64,000 nt of DNA from contig NZ_KQ948929.1 in NCBI RefSeq assembly GCF_001514235.1, forward strand, positions 485,566 through 549,565, written 5' to 3'. A model generated the notes under the pieces. The model was given only the letters and a program-made list of their open reading frames with translations. It ran no database searches and was not told the origin of the DNA. Position numbers and translations under genes: made by a program. Shown piece after piece: positions 15,080-23,984 of the stretch (within the stretch, counting starts at the first letter, position 1; the number at the start of each line of letters is the position of its first letter). The DNA is from Streptomyces caeruleatus (GTDB taxonomy: Bacteria > Actinomycetota > Actinomycetes > Streptomycetales > Streptomycetaceae).

Positions 15080-17848
15080 ATGGTCCGACTTTGGGGTCGC
15101 TCCGGGGCCCGGTCGGCCCGTCGTCCGAGCGGTGTGCGCACAGGGGAGGCGCCCGGCCGCGTCCGGGGGGTGGCCGCGGGTGTGCTGCCGCGCGAGGAGC
15201 AGCCCCCGGGACGGTTCCCCGGGGTGCGGGCGACGCTCGGCGGGCGCAGCGTCGCCGGTCAGGTGTTCGTGCTGCAAGTGGTGATCGTGCTGCTGCTGGT
15301 GGTCGCCGCGGTGGTGGCCCTGGTGCTGCAGGTGCGGTACGACACCACGGAGGAGGCCCGCAACCGTTCGGTGGCGGTCGCCGAGTCGTTCGCCAACGCT
15401 CCCGGCACCCGGGAGGCGCTGGACAGCCCCGATCCCACGGCCGTGCTGCAACCGCGGGCGGAGGCGGCGCGCGAGGCGACGGGCGTGGACTTCATCGTCG
15501 TCATGAACACCGACGGCATCCGCTACACCCACCCGAAGACGGACCGGATCGGGAAGAAGTTCGTCGGGAACCTGGAACCGGCCCTGCAGGGCCGGGTCGT
15601 GACCGAGCAGATCATCGGGACCATCGGGCCGCTGGTGCAGGCCGTGGTCCCGATCAAGGATCCCGACGGGAAGGTCGTCGGACTGGTGTCGGCCGGGATC
15701 ACGACGGCGACGGTGGGAGGTACGGCGGACCGGCAGCTGCCGCTCGTCCTCACCGCGGCGGCGGTGGCGCTCGCCCTGGCCACGGCGGGCACGGCGCTGG
15801 TCAGCAGGCGGCTGCTGCGGCAGACCCACGGTCTCGGGCCGGACGAGATGACCCGGATGTACGAGCACCACGACGCCGTGCTGCACGCCGTCCGGGAGGG
15901 CGTGCTCATCGTCGGCACCGAGGGGCGGCTGCTGCTCGCCAACGACGAGGCGCACCGCCTGCTCGATCTGCCCGCGGACGCCGAGGGCCGCCGGGTGCTG
16001 CACCTCGGTCTCGCCCCCGACACCGCCGAACTGCTGGACTCCGGCCGGATGGCCACCGACGAGGTGCACCTGGTCAAGGACCGGCTGCTGGCGGTCAACC
16101 AGCGCCCCACCACGCTCCGGGGCCGCCCGTCCGGCAGCGTCGCCACGCTGCGCGACTCCACCGAGCTGCGGGCCCTGTCCGGCCGCGCCGAGGAGGCCCG
16201 CGAGCGTCTGAACATGCTGTACGACGCCGGTGTGGGCATCGGCACCAGCCTGGACGTCACCCGGACCGCCGAGGAACTCGCGGAGCTGGCGGTGCCACGG
16301 TTCGCGGACTTCGCCACCGTCGACCTCTTCGAGGCCGTGCTGGGCGGCGGGCAGCCGGAGGGCGTGACACGGCTGCGCCGCACGGCGTGCGGAGGGATAC
16401 GCAAGGACGCGCCGCTGTACCCGGTGGGCGAGGAGATCCGGTTCGTGGACTCCTCGCCGCAGGCCCGCGCGCTGAAGGACGGGCAGGCCGTCATCGAGCC
16501 GCGGCTGGAGGAGGCGCCGGGCTGGCGTGCCCAGGACCTGGAGCGGTCGGCGCAGATCGTGGACTTCGGCATCCACTCGCTGGTCGCGGTGCCGCTCCGG
16601 GCGGGGTCCCTGGTGCTGGGTGTGGTGAGCTTCTGGCGGTCGCGAAAGGCCGAGCCGTTCGACTCCGACGAGGTGGCGCTCGCCGAGGAGCTGGTCGCCC
16701 GGGCCGCGGTGTCCATCGACAACGCCCGCCGGTACACGCGCGAGCACAGCATGGCGGTGACGCTTCAGCGCAGTCTGCTGCCGCGCAGCCTGCCCGAGCA
16801 GAACGCGCTCGACATCGCCTACCGGTATCTGCCGGCGCAGGCCGGTGTCGGCGGGGACTGGTTCGACGTGCTGCCGCTGTCCGGTGCGCGGGTCGCGCTG
16901 GTGGTGGGGGACGTCGTCGGCCACGGGCTGCACGCGGCGGCCACGATGGGCCGGCTGCGCACCGCGGTGCACAACTTCTCCGCCCTGGACCTGCCGCCCG
17001 ACGAACTGCTCGCGCTCCTCGACGAGCTGGTCGCCCGGATCGACCAGGACGAGACGGAGGAGGAGGCCGACACCGCCCCGGTGACCGGCGCGACCTGTCT
17101 GTACGCGGTGTACGACCCGGTGTCCCAGCGGTGCACGATCGCCCGTGCCGGCCATCCGCCGCCGGCCCTGATCCAGCCGGACGGCTCGGTCGACTTCCCC
17201 GACGTGCCCGCCGGACCGCCGCTCGGTCTGGGCGGGCTGCCGTTCGAGACGGCCGAGCTGGAACTGGCCGAGGACAGCCGGCTGGTGCTCTACACGGACG
17301 GGCTGGTGGAGGACCGCGGACGGGACATCGACGAGGGTCTGGAACTGCTGCGCACCGCGCTGACCCGGGCCGGCCGGTCACCGGAGGAGACCTGCCAGGC
17401 GGTACTGGAGGCCCGGCAGCCGGGCCGGGCGAGCGACGACATCGCGCTGATCGTGGCGCGTACCCGGGCGCTCGGGACGGACCTGGTAGCCGAGTGGCAG
17501 GTGCCGTCCGATCCGGCGGCGGTCGGCCAGGTGCGCTCCGCCGTGACCCGGACCCTGCAGGCGTGGGACCTGGAGGAGCTGTCGTTCACCACGGAGCTCG
17601 TCCTGAGCGAGCTGGTCACCAACGCGATCCGGTACGGCGGTGAGCCGATCCGGGTGCGGATGCTGCGCGACCGCAGTCTGATCTGCGAGGTCTTCGACAG
17701 CAGCAGCACCTCGCCGCATCTGCGGTACGCGACCATGACGGACGAGGGCGGGCGCGGACTGTTCCTGGTCGCGCAGCTGGCCGACCGCTGGGGCACGCGC
17801 TATCTGCCCGCGGGCAAGGTGATCTGGGCGGAGCAGCCGCTGCCGTAG
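15080..17848 (+). CDS. Membrane SpoIIE-family phosphatase with PAS-GAF-PP2C-ATPase domains
   Basis: This protein of about 922 residues begins with a basic stretch, a membrane helix (residues about 61-85), an extracytoplasmic sensor resembling the CitA/DcuS type (VDFIVVMNTDGIRYTHP), and a second helix (about 230-252). Then follow PAS (about 264-370), GAF (about 390-553), PP2C phosphatase (about 560-795; GGDWFD near 591, DDIALIVAR near 787) and a HATPase_c domain (about 800-922; SELVTNAIRYGG). It therefore joins the phosphatase and kinase/anti-sigma halves of a partner switch in one polypeptide. The ATG at 15080 has no good ribosome site, so the true start may be another nearby codon. It follows the phosphatase at 12389 by 165 bp on the same strand. 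The remnant at 9778-10353 is the tail of a paralogue. Confidence 0.85.
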   Translation: MVRLWGRSGARSARRPSGVRTGEAPGRVRGVAAGVLPREEQPPGRFPGVRATLGGRSVAGQVFVLQVVIVLLLVVAAVVALVLQVRYDTTEEARNRSVAVAESFANAPGTREALDSPDPTAVLQPRAEAAREATGVDFIVVMNTDGIRYTHPKTDRIGKKFVGNLEPALQGRVVTEQIIGTIGPLVQAVVPIKDPDGKVVGLVSAGITTATVGGTADRQLPLVLTAAAVALALATAGTALVSRRLLRQTHGLGPDEMTRMYEHHDAVLHAVREGVLIVGTEGRLLLANDEAHRLLDLPADAEGRRVLHLGLAPDTAELLDSGRMATDEVHLVKDRLLAVNQRPTTLRGRPSGSVATLRDSTELRALSGRAEEARERLNMLYDAGVGIGTSLDVTRTAEELAELAVPRFADFATVDLFEAVLGGGQPEGVTRLRRTACGGIRKDAPLYPVGEEIRFVDSSPQARALKDGQAVIEPRLEEAPGWRAQDLERSAQIVDFGIHSLVAVPLRAGSLVLGVVSFWRSRKAEPFDSDEVALAEELVARAAVSIDNARRYTREHSMAVTLQRSLLPRSLPEQNALDIAYRYLPAQAGVGGDWFDVLPLSGARVALVVGDVVGHGLHAAATMGRLRTAVHNFSALDLPPDELLALLDELVARIDQDETEEEADTAPVTGATCLYAVYDPVSQRCTIARAGHPPPALIQPDGSVDFPDVPAGPPLGLGGLPFETAELELAEDSRLVLYTDGLVEDRGRDIDEGLELLRTALTRAGRSPEETCQAVLEARQPGRASDDIALIVARTRALGTDLVAEWQVPSDPAAVGQVRSAVTRTLQAWDLEELSFTTELVLSELVTNAIRYGGEPIRVRMLRDRSLICEVFDSSSTSPHLRYATMTDEGGRGLFLVAQLADRWGTRYLPAGKVIWAEQPLP

Positions 17849-17915
17849 CCACGGCGGCTGTTTGTACATAGGTACGAACCTTTGACGCGACCGGTGCCCC
17901 TTGCGCTCCTTCTGG

Positions 17916-17930
17916 TAGGAAACTTTCCTA
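17916..17930. promoter_or_regulatory. Palindromic operator candidate upstream of the chitosanase gene
   Basis: TAGGAAA-C-TTTCCTA is a perfect 7-bp inverted repeat with one central base, 52 bp before the GTG start. Streptomyces chitosanase genes are known to be controlled by the ROK-family repressor CsnR through a palindrome near the promoter; this site has the expected place and form. The link to CsnR is inference. Confidence 0.55.
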
Positions 17931-17982
17931 TCAGTACCAGCAACGGCCAACTCCCCACCCCCCACCATCACTTGGAGCCGCC

Positions 17983-18816
17983 GTGAAGCACCCCTCACAC
18001 CCCTCGCACACCTCGCGCCGCCGCGCCCTCCTCGCCCTGTTCGGGGCGTCGCTGGCGTCGGTCCCGCTCCTCAACTCCCCGCAGGCCGCCGCGCTGTGCT
18101 CCACCGCGGCGGGCCTCGACGACCCGGCGAAGAAGGAGATCGCCATGCAGCTGGTGTCGAGCGCGGAGAACTCCTCGCTCGACTGGAAGGCGCAGTACAA
18201 GTACATCGAGGACATCGGCGACGGCCGCGGCTACACGGCCGGGATCATCGGCTTCTGCTCCGGCACGGGCGACATGCTCGACCTGGTCGAGCTGTACGCC
18301 GAGCGCCGCCCCGGCAACGTCCTCGCCCCGTACCTGCCGGCCCTGCGCCGGGTGGACGGCACCGACTCGCACGACGGGCTCGACCCGGACTTCCCCCGCG
18401 ACTGGGCCCGGGCGGCGCAGGACCGGGAGTTCCGGCGGGCGCAGAACGACGAACGGGACCGGGTGTACTTCAACCCGGCCGTACGGCAGGGCAAGACCGA
18501 CGGGCTGCGTGTGCTCGGACAGTTCGCGTACTACGACGCCATCGTCATGCACGGCGACGGCGGCGACCCGACCAGCTTCCGCAACATCCGGGGGCGCGCC
18601 CTGAACCGGGCCCGGCCGCCGGCGCAGGGCGGCGACGAGGTGACCTATCTGCACGCCTTCCTGGACGCGCGGGTGTGGGCCATGAAGCAGGAGGAGGCCC
18701 ACAGCGACACCAGCAGGGTCGACACCGCCCAGCGGGTCTTCCTGCGCGAGGGCAACCTCGACCTCGATCCGCCGCTCGACTGGAAGGTGTACGGGGACAG
18801 CTACCACATCGGCTGA
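17983..18816 (+). CDS. Secreted chitosanase, GH46
   Basis: This 277-residue protein closely follows the Streptomyces sp. N174 chitosanase family (GH46), which hydrolyses beta-1,4 linkages in chitosan with inversion. The two catalytic acids are both present: E62 in SSAENSS, equivalent to E22 of the mature N174 enzyme, and D80 in EDIGDGRGY, equivalent to D40. The N terminus MKHPSHPSHTSRRRALLALF is a secretion leader with a twin-arginine-like SRRRALL motif, and related enzymes are Tat exported. Cleavage is expected after an Ala near residue 37. GGAG before the GTG at 17983 supports the start. The gene is monocistronic, with an operator-like palindrome upstream and a strong terminator downstream. 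Confidence 0.93.
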   Translation: MKHPSHPSHTSRRRALLALFGASLASVPLLNSPQAAALCSTAAGLDDPAKKEIAMQLVSSAENSSLDWKAQYKYIEDIGDGRGYTAGIIGFCSGTGDMLDLVELYAERRPGNVLAPYLPALRRVDGTDSHDGLDPDFPRDWARAAQDREFRRAQNDERDRVYFNPAVRQGKTDGLRVLGQFAYYDAIVMHGDGGDPTSFRNIRGRALNRARPPAQGGDEVTYLHAFLDARVWAMKQEEAHSDTSRVDTAQRVFLREGNLDLDPPLDWKVYGDSYHIG

Positions 18817-18823
18817 CGGACAC

Positions 18824-18861
18824 CCGGGGTTGCCGTACCCCCGCGTGTACGGCGACCCCGG
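18824..18861 (+). terminator. Terminator after the chitosanase gene
   Basis: CCGGGGTTGCCGTAC and GTACGGCGACCCCGG pair over 15 bp (one G-U) around an 8-base loop, starting 7 bp after the stop codon. Confidence 0.75.
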
Positions 18862-18881
18862 AACTACCCATAGAATTGATT

Positions 18882-18893
18882 TATGAGCTCATA
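18882..18893. promoter_or_regulatory. 12-bp perfect palindrome upstream of fprA
   Basis: TATGAGCTCATA is a perfect palindrome in a locally AT-rich stretch about 85 bp before the reductase start. It could be a transcription factor site. No family is assigned. Confidence 0.3.
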
Positions 18894-18913
18894 GGTCGGA
18901 CCCGCGTACCGAC

Positions 18914-18932
18914 TTAGGTTTGCCTTAGTTTA
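18914..18932. promoter_or_regulatory. Candidate iron box (DmdR/DtxR-type) upstream of fprA
   Basis: TTAGGTTTGCCTTAGTTTA matches the actinobacterial iron-box pattern TTAGGTTAGCCTAACCTAA at 14 of 19 positions by my count. It sits 46 bp before the reductase start, consistent with promoter-overlapping repression by iron-loaded DmdR1. The assignment is inference from the match only. Confidence 0.4.
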
Positions 18933-18978
18933 GGCTTCCCGGCGAGATCGCTTGTCACCACTCGAAGGGACCCTGATC

Positions 18979-20343
18979 ATGCCCCGCCCCCTGCGGGTAG
19001 CCATCGTCGGAGCCGGCCCCGCCGGGATCTACGCGGCCGACGCTCTGCTCAAGTCCGACGTGGCCGCCGAACCCGGTGTGTCCATCGACCTCTTCGAGCG
19101 CATGCCGGCGCCGTTCGGCCTGATCCGTTACGGCGTCGCGCCCGACCACCCCCGTATCAAGGGCATCATCACGGCCCTCCACCAGGTGCTCGACAAGCCG
19201 CAGATCCGCCTCTTCGGCAACATCGACTACCCGACCGACCTCAACCTGGACGACCTGCGCGCGTTCTACGACGCCGTGATCTTCTCGACCGGCGCGACGG
19301 CCGACCGGGCGCTGCCGATCCCTGGCATCGACCTCGACGGGTCGTACGGCGCCGCGGACTTCGTCTCCTGGTACGACGGCCACCCGGACGTGCCGCGCAC
19401 CTGGCCGCTTCAGGCCGAGAAGGTCGCCGTCCTCGGCGTCGGCAACGTCGCGCTCGACGTGGCCCGGATCCTGGCCAAGACGGCGGACGAGCTGCTGCCG
19501 ACGGAGATCCCGCCGAACGTCTACGACGGACTGAAGGCCAACAAGGCCCTTGAGGTCCACGTGTTCGGCCGCCGCGGCCCGGCGCAGGCGAAGTTCTCCC
19601 CGATGGAGCTGCGGGAGCTGGACCACTCCCCCAACATCGAGGTCATCGTCGACCCCGAGGACATCGACTACGACGAGGGCTCGATCGAGACCCGGCGGGG
19701 CAACAAGCAGGCCGACATGGTCGCCAAGACGCTGGAGAACTGGGCGATCCGCGACGTCGGCGACCGGCCGCACAAGCTCTTCCTGCACTTCTTCGAGTCG
19801 CCCTCGGAGATCCTCGGCGAGGACGGCAAGGTCGTCGGCCTGCGCACCGAGCGCACCGCCCTCGACGGCACCGGCAACGTCAAGGGCACCGGCGAGTTCA
19901 AGGACTGGGACGTCACCGCGATCTACCGCGCTGTCGGCTACCTCTCCGACAAACTCCCCAAGCTGCCCTGGGACATCGACTCGGGCACGGTCCCGGACGA
20001 GGGCGGCCGCGTCATACAGGAGAGCGGCGAGCACCTTCAGTCGACGTATGTCACCGGCTGGATCCGGCGCGGCCCGGTGGGTCTGATCGGGCACACCAAG
20101 GGCGACGCCAACGAGACGGTGGCCAACCTCCTGGACGACTTCGCGAACGGCCGTCTGCAGACGCCGGCCTCGCCCGAGCCGGAGGCCGTGGACGCCTTCC
20201 TCGCCGAGCGCGAGGTCCGCTTCACCACGTGGGAGGGCTGGTACAAGCTCGACGCCGCCGAGAAGGCGCTGGGCGAGCCGCAGGGCCGCGAGCGCGTGAA
20301 GCTCGTCGAGCGCGAGGACATGCTGCGGGAGAGCGGCGCGTGA
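18979..20343 (+). CDS. Ferredoxin-NADP reductase, FprA/adrenodoxin-reductase type
   Basis: This 454-residue flavoprotein has an FAD-binding start VAIVGAGPAGIYAADALL and an NADP-binding segment VAVLGVGNVALDVARIL near residues 155-171, followed by GRRGPAQAKFSPMELRELD and the C-terminal VTGWIRRGPVGLIGHTKGDA of the FprA family. It moves electrons between NADPH and ferredoxins, for example to feed cytochromes P450, in the cytoplasm. The ATG at 18979 was chosen because the glutathione-reductase-like fold starts just after it and AAGGGA lies upstream. A possible iron box precedes it. A strong terminator follows, so it is probably transcribed alone. Confidence 0.9.
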   Translation: MPRPLRVAIVGAGPAGIYAADALLKSDVAAEPGVSIDLFERMPAPFGLIRYGVAPDHPRIKGIITALHQVLDKPQIRLFGNIDYPTDLNLDDLRAFYDAVIFSTGATADRALPIPGIDLDGSYGAADFVSWYDGHPDVPRTWPLQAEKVAVLGVGNVALDVARILAKTADELLPTEIPPNVYDGLKANKALEVHVFGRRGPAQAKFSPMELRELDHSPNIEVIVDPEDIDYDEGSIETRRGNKQADMVAKTLENWAIRDVGDRPHKLFLHFFESPSEILGEDGKVVGLRTERTALDGTGNVKGTGEFKDWDVTAIYRAVGYLSDKLPKLPWDIDSGTVPDEGGRVIQESGEHLQSTYVTGWIRRGPVGLIGHTKGDANETVANLLDDFANGRLQTPASPEPEAVDAFLAEREVRFTTWEGWYKLDAAEKALGEPQGRERVKLVEREDMLRESGA

Positions 20344-20366
20344 CTCGCGGGCGGTGACAAGCCGAC

Positions 20367-20401
20367 GGAGAGGGCTGGGGGTTCGTCCCCCGGCCCTCTC
20401 C
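20367..20401 (+). terminator. Strong terminator after fprA
   Basis: GGAGAGGGCTGGGGG pairs with CCCCCGGCCCTCTCC over 15 bp (one G-U) with a 5-base loop. T-rich stretches follow at about 20405-20425. Confidence 0.85.
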
Positions 20402-20471
20402 GGGTTTTCCCGGGCTTTTTTCCCGGGCTTTCCCGGCCTGCGCGGTGATCGCCGCCTGTTAACGTCCCCCG

Positions 20472-21437
20472 GTGTTCTCACTACTTGAGCCCCCCTTCTT
20501 CACCCGGCTGCGTGACGCGCGCCGGGTTCTCGTCGCCGGCGCGGGCGGCGGTTTCGACGTGTATGCCGGTGTGCCGCTGGCCCTCGCGCTGCGGGCGGCC
20601 GGCAAGGAGGTCCACCTGGCCAACCTGTCCTTCTCGGATCTGTACGGGCTGGATCTCGACGTGTGGGTGGACCACGACGTCGCGGCGATACGCCCGGACA
20701 CCTCCATCCGCGGCGACTACTTCCCCGAACGGGCCCTCGCCGGCTGGCTCGCCCTCCAGGGCCTGCCCGACACGGTGTACGCCTTCCCCCTCACCGGCGT
20801 CCGGCCCCTCAAGGACGCCTACCGGACCCTCCTGCAGCACCTGGGCGGCGTGGACGCCATCGTGCTGGTGGACGGCGGCACCGACATCCTGATGCGCGGC
20901 GACGAACACGGGCTGGGCACACCGGAGGAGGACATGGCGAGCCTCGCCGCCGTGTCCGGACTCGACGAGGTCCCGGTACGGCTCGTGGCCTGCCTCGGCT
21001 TCGGCGTGGACTCCTACCACGGGGTCAACCACTCCCTCGTACTGGAGAACCTCGCCGCCCTGGAGCGCGAGGGCGGCTACCTCGGCACCTTCTCGCTGCC
21101 GCGCGACAGCCGCGAGGGCAGCCTGTTCCTCGACGCCGTCGAGCACGCCCAGCGGTGCACGCCGGACCACCCGAGCATCGTCCAGGGTTCCGTGGCGGCA
21201 GCCGTGCGCGGGGACTTCGGCGACGTCCGGTTCACCGAGCGCACCAAGGACAGCGAGCTGTTCATCAATCCGCTGATGGCCCTGTACTTCTGCGTCGACG
21301 CGCCCGCCCTCGCCCGGCGCAACCTCTATCTCGACCGGCTCGCGAACACCGCGCTGATGCGCCAGGTCAGCTCGGTCATCGCGGAGTTCCGTGACGAACT
21401 CCCGCGCCAGCGGGCACCGCGGGCGTACCCGCACTGA
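20472..21437 (+). CDS. DUF1152 domain protein
   Basis: This 321-residue cytoplasmic protein starts with a Rossmann-like VLVAGAGGGFDVYAGVPLALAL and contains IVLVDGGTDILMRGDE near the middle, hallmarks of DUF1152 proteins, whose function is unknown. The GTG at 20472 is the first start after the terminator; its ribosome site is poor, so expression may be leaderless or weak. The gene ends in a basic tail. No operon partner is apparent. Confidence 0.7.
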   Translation: MFSLLEPPFFTRLRDARRVLVAGAGGGFDVYAGVPLALALRAAGKEVHLANLSFSDLYGLDLDVWVDHDVAAIRPDTSIRGDYFPERALAGWLALQGLPDTVYAFPLTGVRPLKDAYRTLLQHLGGVDAIVLVDGGTDILMRGDEHGLGTPEEDMASLAAVSGLDEVPVRLVACLGFGVDSYHGVNHSLVLENLAALEREGGYLGTFSLPRDSREGSLFLDAVEHAQRCTPDHPSIVQGSVAAAVRGDFGDVRFTERTKDSELFINPLMALYFCVDAPALARRNLYLDRLANTALMRQVSSVIAEFRDELPRQRAPRAYPH

Positions 21438-21539
21438 CGCGCTTTTGTCTCACATTCCGGTGAAGTCGCCCCAGCCCGCTCGTGAGCCGCATACACTCCT
21501 GATCTTCACAGAAGCTCCATACAGGGGGGATGTTTCTCC

Positions 21540-22034
21540 ATGCGCATACGCATCGTCGCCACAACCGCCGTCGCGGCCGGCACCCTCGCCGCGCTGTCCG
21601 CCGTGCCGGCCCAGGCCACCGAGTACTCGTCCGCGCTGAAGATCAAGGGCGTCCAGTACGACGCGCCCGGCCGCGACTCCAACAACTGCCGGACCGGCAA
21701 CACCGACGAGGAGTACCTGACGATCAAGAACTACTCGTCCGGTACCACCGTCAACCTCAAGGGCTACGTGGTGAAGGACAAGGCCGGCAACCGGTTCAGG
21801 TTCACCGCCAACCACTACCTCCAGCCCGGCGACTACGTGAAGCTCCGGGGCGGCAACGGCACCGACTCCGACACGCACAACGTCGTCTACCGCGACAACT
21901 GCAACTTCATGTGGAACAACGACAAGGACTCGATCTACCTGTACAAGCCCTCGGGCGCCGGGGCGGATGCGCACTCCTACACCAAGAGCGGCAACGACCG
22001 GGACGGCAACGGCTACATCACGTACCACAACTGA
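21540..22034 (+). CDS. Secreted lamin-tail domain protein
   Basis: This 164-residue protein has a Sec signal peptide (MRIRIVATTAVAAGTLAALS, cleavage after AQA at residue 26) and a single lamin-tail (LTD) beta-sandwich, with EEYLTIKNYSSGTTVNLKGYVVKDKAGN, LQPGDYVKLRGG and the closing NGYITYHN. Two cysteines (in NNCRTG and DNCNF) may form a disulfide. LTD proteins of Streptomyces are extracellular; their role is unknown, and binding of nucleic acid or cell-wall polymers has been suggested for the domain. A GGGGGG run lies 8-10 bases before the ATG. The gene is followed by a good terminator. Confidence 0.8.
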   Translation: MRIRIVATTAVAAGTLAALSAVPAQATEYSSALKIKGVQYDAPGRDSNNCRTGNTDEEYLTIKNYSSGTTVNLKGYVVKDKAGNRFRFTANHYLQPGDYVKLRGGNGTDSDTHNVVYRDNCNFMWNNDKDSIYLYKPSGAGADAHSYTKSGNDRDGNGYITYHN

Positions 22035-22050
22035 GCCGGCTCGCGGCGAT

Positions 22051-22093
22051 GAGCAGGACCCGCCCCGATGCGGATGGTGGGCGGGCCCTGCTC
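22051..22093 (+). terminator. Terminator after the lamin-tail gene
   Basis: GAGCAGGACCCGCCC and GGGCGGGCCCTGCTC pair over 15 bp with one mismatch around a 13-base loop, starting 17 bp after the stop codon. Confidence 0.7.
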
Positions 22094-22257
22094 ACCGGAT
22101 CATTCTCATGACCGGGCGCGGCGCGGACCACGAGTGAGCGACGGCCGGCCGGTGCGGATCGCACACACCCCGTGTGCGCACCCCCCGCTCCCTCGGTATC
22201 CACCTGCGGCGACGATACTGGTACGCGTACGTGTGCCCCCGGCCAGCAGATGGACCC

Positions 22258-23400
22258 ATGCCCAGCTCCTCCAGCACCCGCCCCACCGCCCCCGCCTCGG
22301 TGTGGTCGGCCCGTGGCCGCCACCTCGGGCCCGCCGCCGAAGACGTACTCCGGCCCGCTCTCCAGCAGCTCAAGAACAGCCGGACCATCGACGACCACAT
22401 GGAACTGCCCGAGACCGAGGGCGCCCAGGCGTCGGCCTTCGAGGCACGCTGGCGTGTCGCGGGGTCGGTGACCGTGCGCGCCCGCCTGACCGTCGGGCGC
22501 GACTCCGGCGACGGGCAGGAGTGGACGCTGGTCGCCGAGGCCGAAGCCCCGTGGGATCCGCGCTGGCCGTCCCCCGCGGCCATGTTCTGGCCGCAGGGAC
22601 CGGACGCCGGCTGGGACCACGAGGCGGTCACGGGCCTGCGCCTGACGGACATCAACCCCCTTCCGTCGGACGACAAGGCGGTACGGCGCATACTGCGGGA
22701 CGCCGCGCGCGACGGCTGGTGCGTCCACGTCGTCGTCCACGAGGCCATGACCACCGACGAGCGCGGCCGGGTGCCCCTGGCCGGGATGCTGCCGCCGGGC
22801 CTGCGGCACCGGGTGGTCGAGCATCGCGCCGCGCCGAGCCAACTGCGCGTCGTGAACTGGGCGCTGCGGGAGTTCGGGGTGGAGGTGCCGCGCGGCGGGG
22901 CCGTGGTGCTGCCCGGGTCTCCGGTGCCGGACGGATACGACGCGGACGACTTCGCCGTACGCACCGTCTTCCTGGACGGCTCCGAGCCGGCCGAGCTCAT
23001 CCATGCCGTGACCCGGTTCGCGGCGCTGCCGCGCCCGTTGCCGGACGGTGCCGAGGACGCCGTCACCGCGCTGCGCGAGGACTGGCGGCTGCTGACCCTG
23101 GAGGAGGAACTCGACCGGGAACGCAAGCTCGTGGCGATGTACGCCGAGGCGCTCGACGCGATGACGAAGTCCCGTGACCTGTACCGGGAGGCCGCCGAGC
23201 AGGCGCACGCGGCGCTGGCCGCCTACCGCGAGTCCGCCGACGCCGTACCCGAGCCCCGGCCCCAGTCGCCCGCCTCCCCCGCCGCGTCCCCGCTCCAGCA
23301 GCTGACGCGGACCTTCGAACGCCTCAAGGGCTCCGCCCGGACCCGCAGGCCAGAGGAGGGCAAGGCCGTCGAGGCGCAGCCGGAGGCTGCTGACCGTTAG
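22258..23400 (+). CDS. Hypothetical protein with C-terminal coiled coil
   Basis: This protein of about 380 residues is not assigned to any family I recognise. It has an N-terminal low-complexity Ser/Pro/Ala stretch, a mixed alpha/beta core, and a helix-rich segment near residues 285-330 (EEELDRERKLVAMYAEALDA) that looks like a coiled coil, then a Pro/Ser/Ala linker and a basic C terminus. No signal peptide or membrane segment is visible. Codon usage is strongly Streptomyces-like, which argues that it is real. The ATG at 22258 is the best start; the frame is open to 22174, and the ribosome site is poor. Confidence 0.6.
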   Translation: MPSSSSTRPTAPASVWSARGRHLGPAAEDVLRPALQQLKNSRTIDDHMELPETEGAQASAFEARWRVAGSVTVRARLTVGRDSGDGQEWTLVAEAEAPWDPRWPSPAAMFWPQGPDAGWDHEAVTGLRLTDINPLPSDDKAVRRILRDAARDGWCVHVVVHEAMTTDERGRVPLAGMLPPGLRHRVVEHRAAPSQLRVVNWALREFGVEVPRGGAVVLPGSPVPDGYDADDFAVRTVFLDGSEPAELIHAVTRFAALPRPLPDGAEDAVTALREDWRLLTLEEELDRERKLVAMYAEALDAMTKSRDLYREAAEQAHAALAAYRESADAVPEPRPQSPASPAASPLQQLTRTFERLKGSARTRRPEEGKAVEAQPEAADR

Positions 23401-23687
23401 CCCCGGGCGGTCCGGCGCGAGGCGGCACCGCGTGCCGTCGGAGTGGGCGTAGTGCGGCTGCGCCGGATCCGTGGGTGGGGCGTACTGCGTAGAGCGGGCG
23501 CGCATCGGCGCGTGGGTGGACGCCTCGGGCGCCCGCTCGAGCAGGTGACCGGGCCGGTTGCGCGTCTTCCGTCCTGACGAGTGATGGCGTGCGGCCGAGT
23601 GACGGCCGCCATGCAATGCACCCGCCGCAAGGGGGAATCCGACCGGCAGGTGCGCATCGGTGCGCGCCGTCGGCAGGAGGAGGGTCC

Positions 23688-23984
23688 GTGGGGTCGACCA
23701 CCGAGGTGATCGTCGTCGCCGTGGTCCTGGCGGCCGTCGTGCTCGCCGTGGCCGTCCGGTTGCTGGTGCGGCTCGTGCGAACCCGGCGTGTCATGCGGCG
23801 CGCGGGTCTGCCGACCGGGCCGCGCTGGGTGTTCTGGGGTGCCGTCCTGTATTTCGTGCTGCCCGCAGATCTGGTGCCCGATCCGGTGTATCTGGACGAC
23901 ATCGGCGTGCTCTTGCTGGCACTGCGTACCCTGCGCCGCTCTCCCGAGGCGGGACCGCCGGACGCCGCTGGTTACAGAAAGTAA
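23688..23984 (+). CDS. YkvA/DUF1232 family small membrane protein
   Basis: This 98-residue protein has one strong N-terminal membrane helix (IVVAVVLAAVVLAVAVRLLV) and the DUF1232 core YFVLPADLVPDPVYLDDIGVLLLAL, which forms a second hydrophobic segment. YkvA-family proteins are small membrane proteins of unknown function. An ideal AGGAGGAGGG sits just before the GTG at 23688, clearly marking the start within a longer open frame. It is followed within 118 bp by the graspetide precursor gene, but an ECF-like promoter candidate starts right at its stop codon. Confidence 0.8.
   Translation: MGSTTEVIVVAVVLAAVVLAVAVRLLVRLVRTRRVMRRAGLPTGPRWVFWGAVLYFVLPADLVPDPVYLDDIGVLLLALRTLRRSPEAGPPDAAGYRK

Noticed and set aside
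22018..23616. Leftward open frame opposite the hypothetical gene at 22258
   Set aside because: His/Arg/Gly-rich translation without motif; the top-strand frame has proper codon bias and a coiled-coil.
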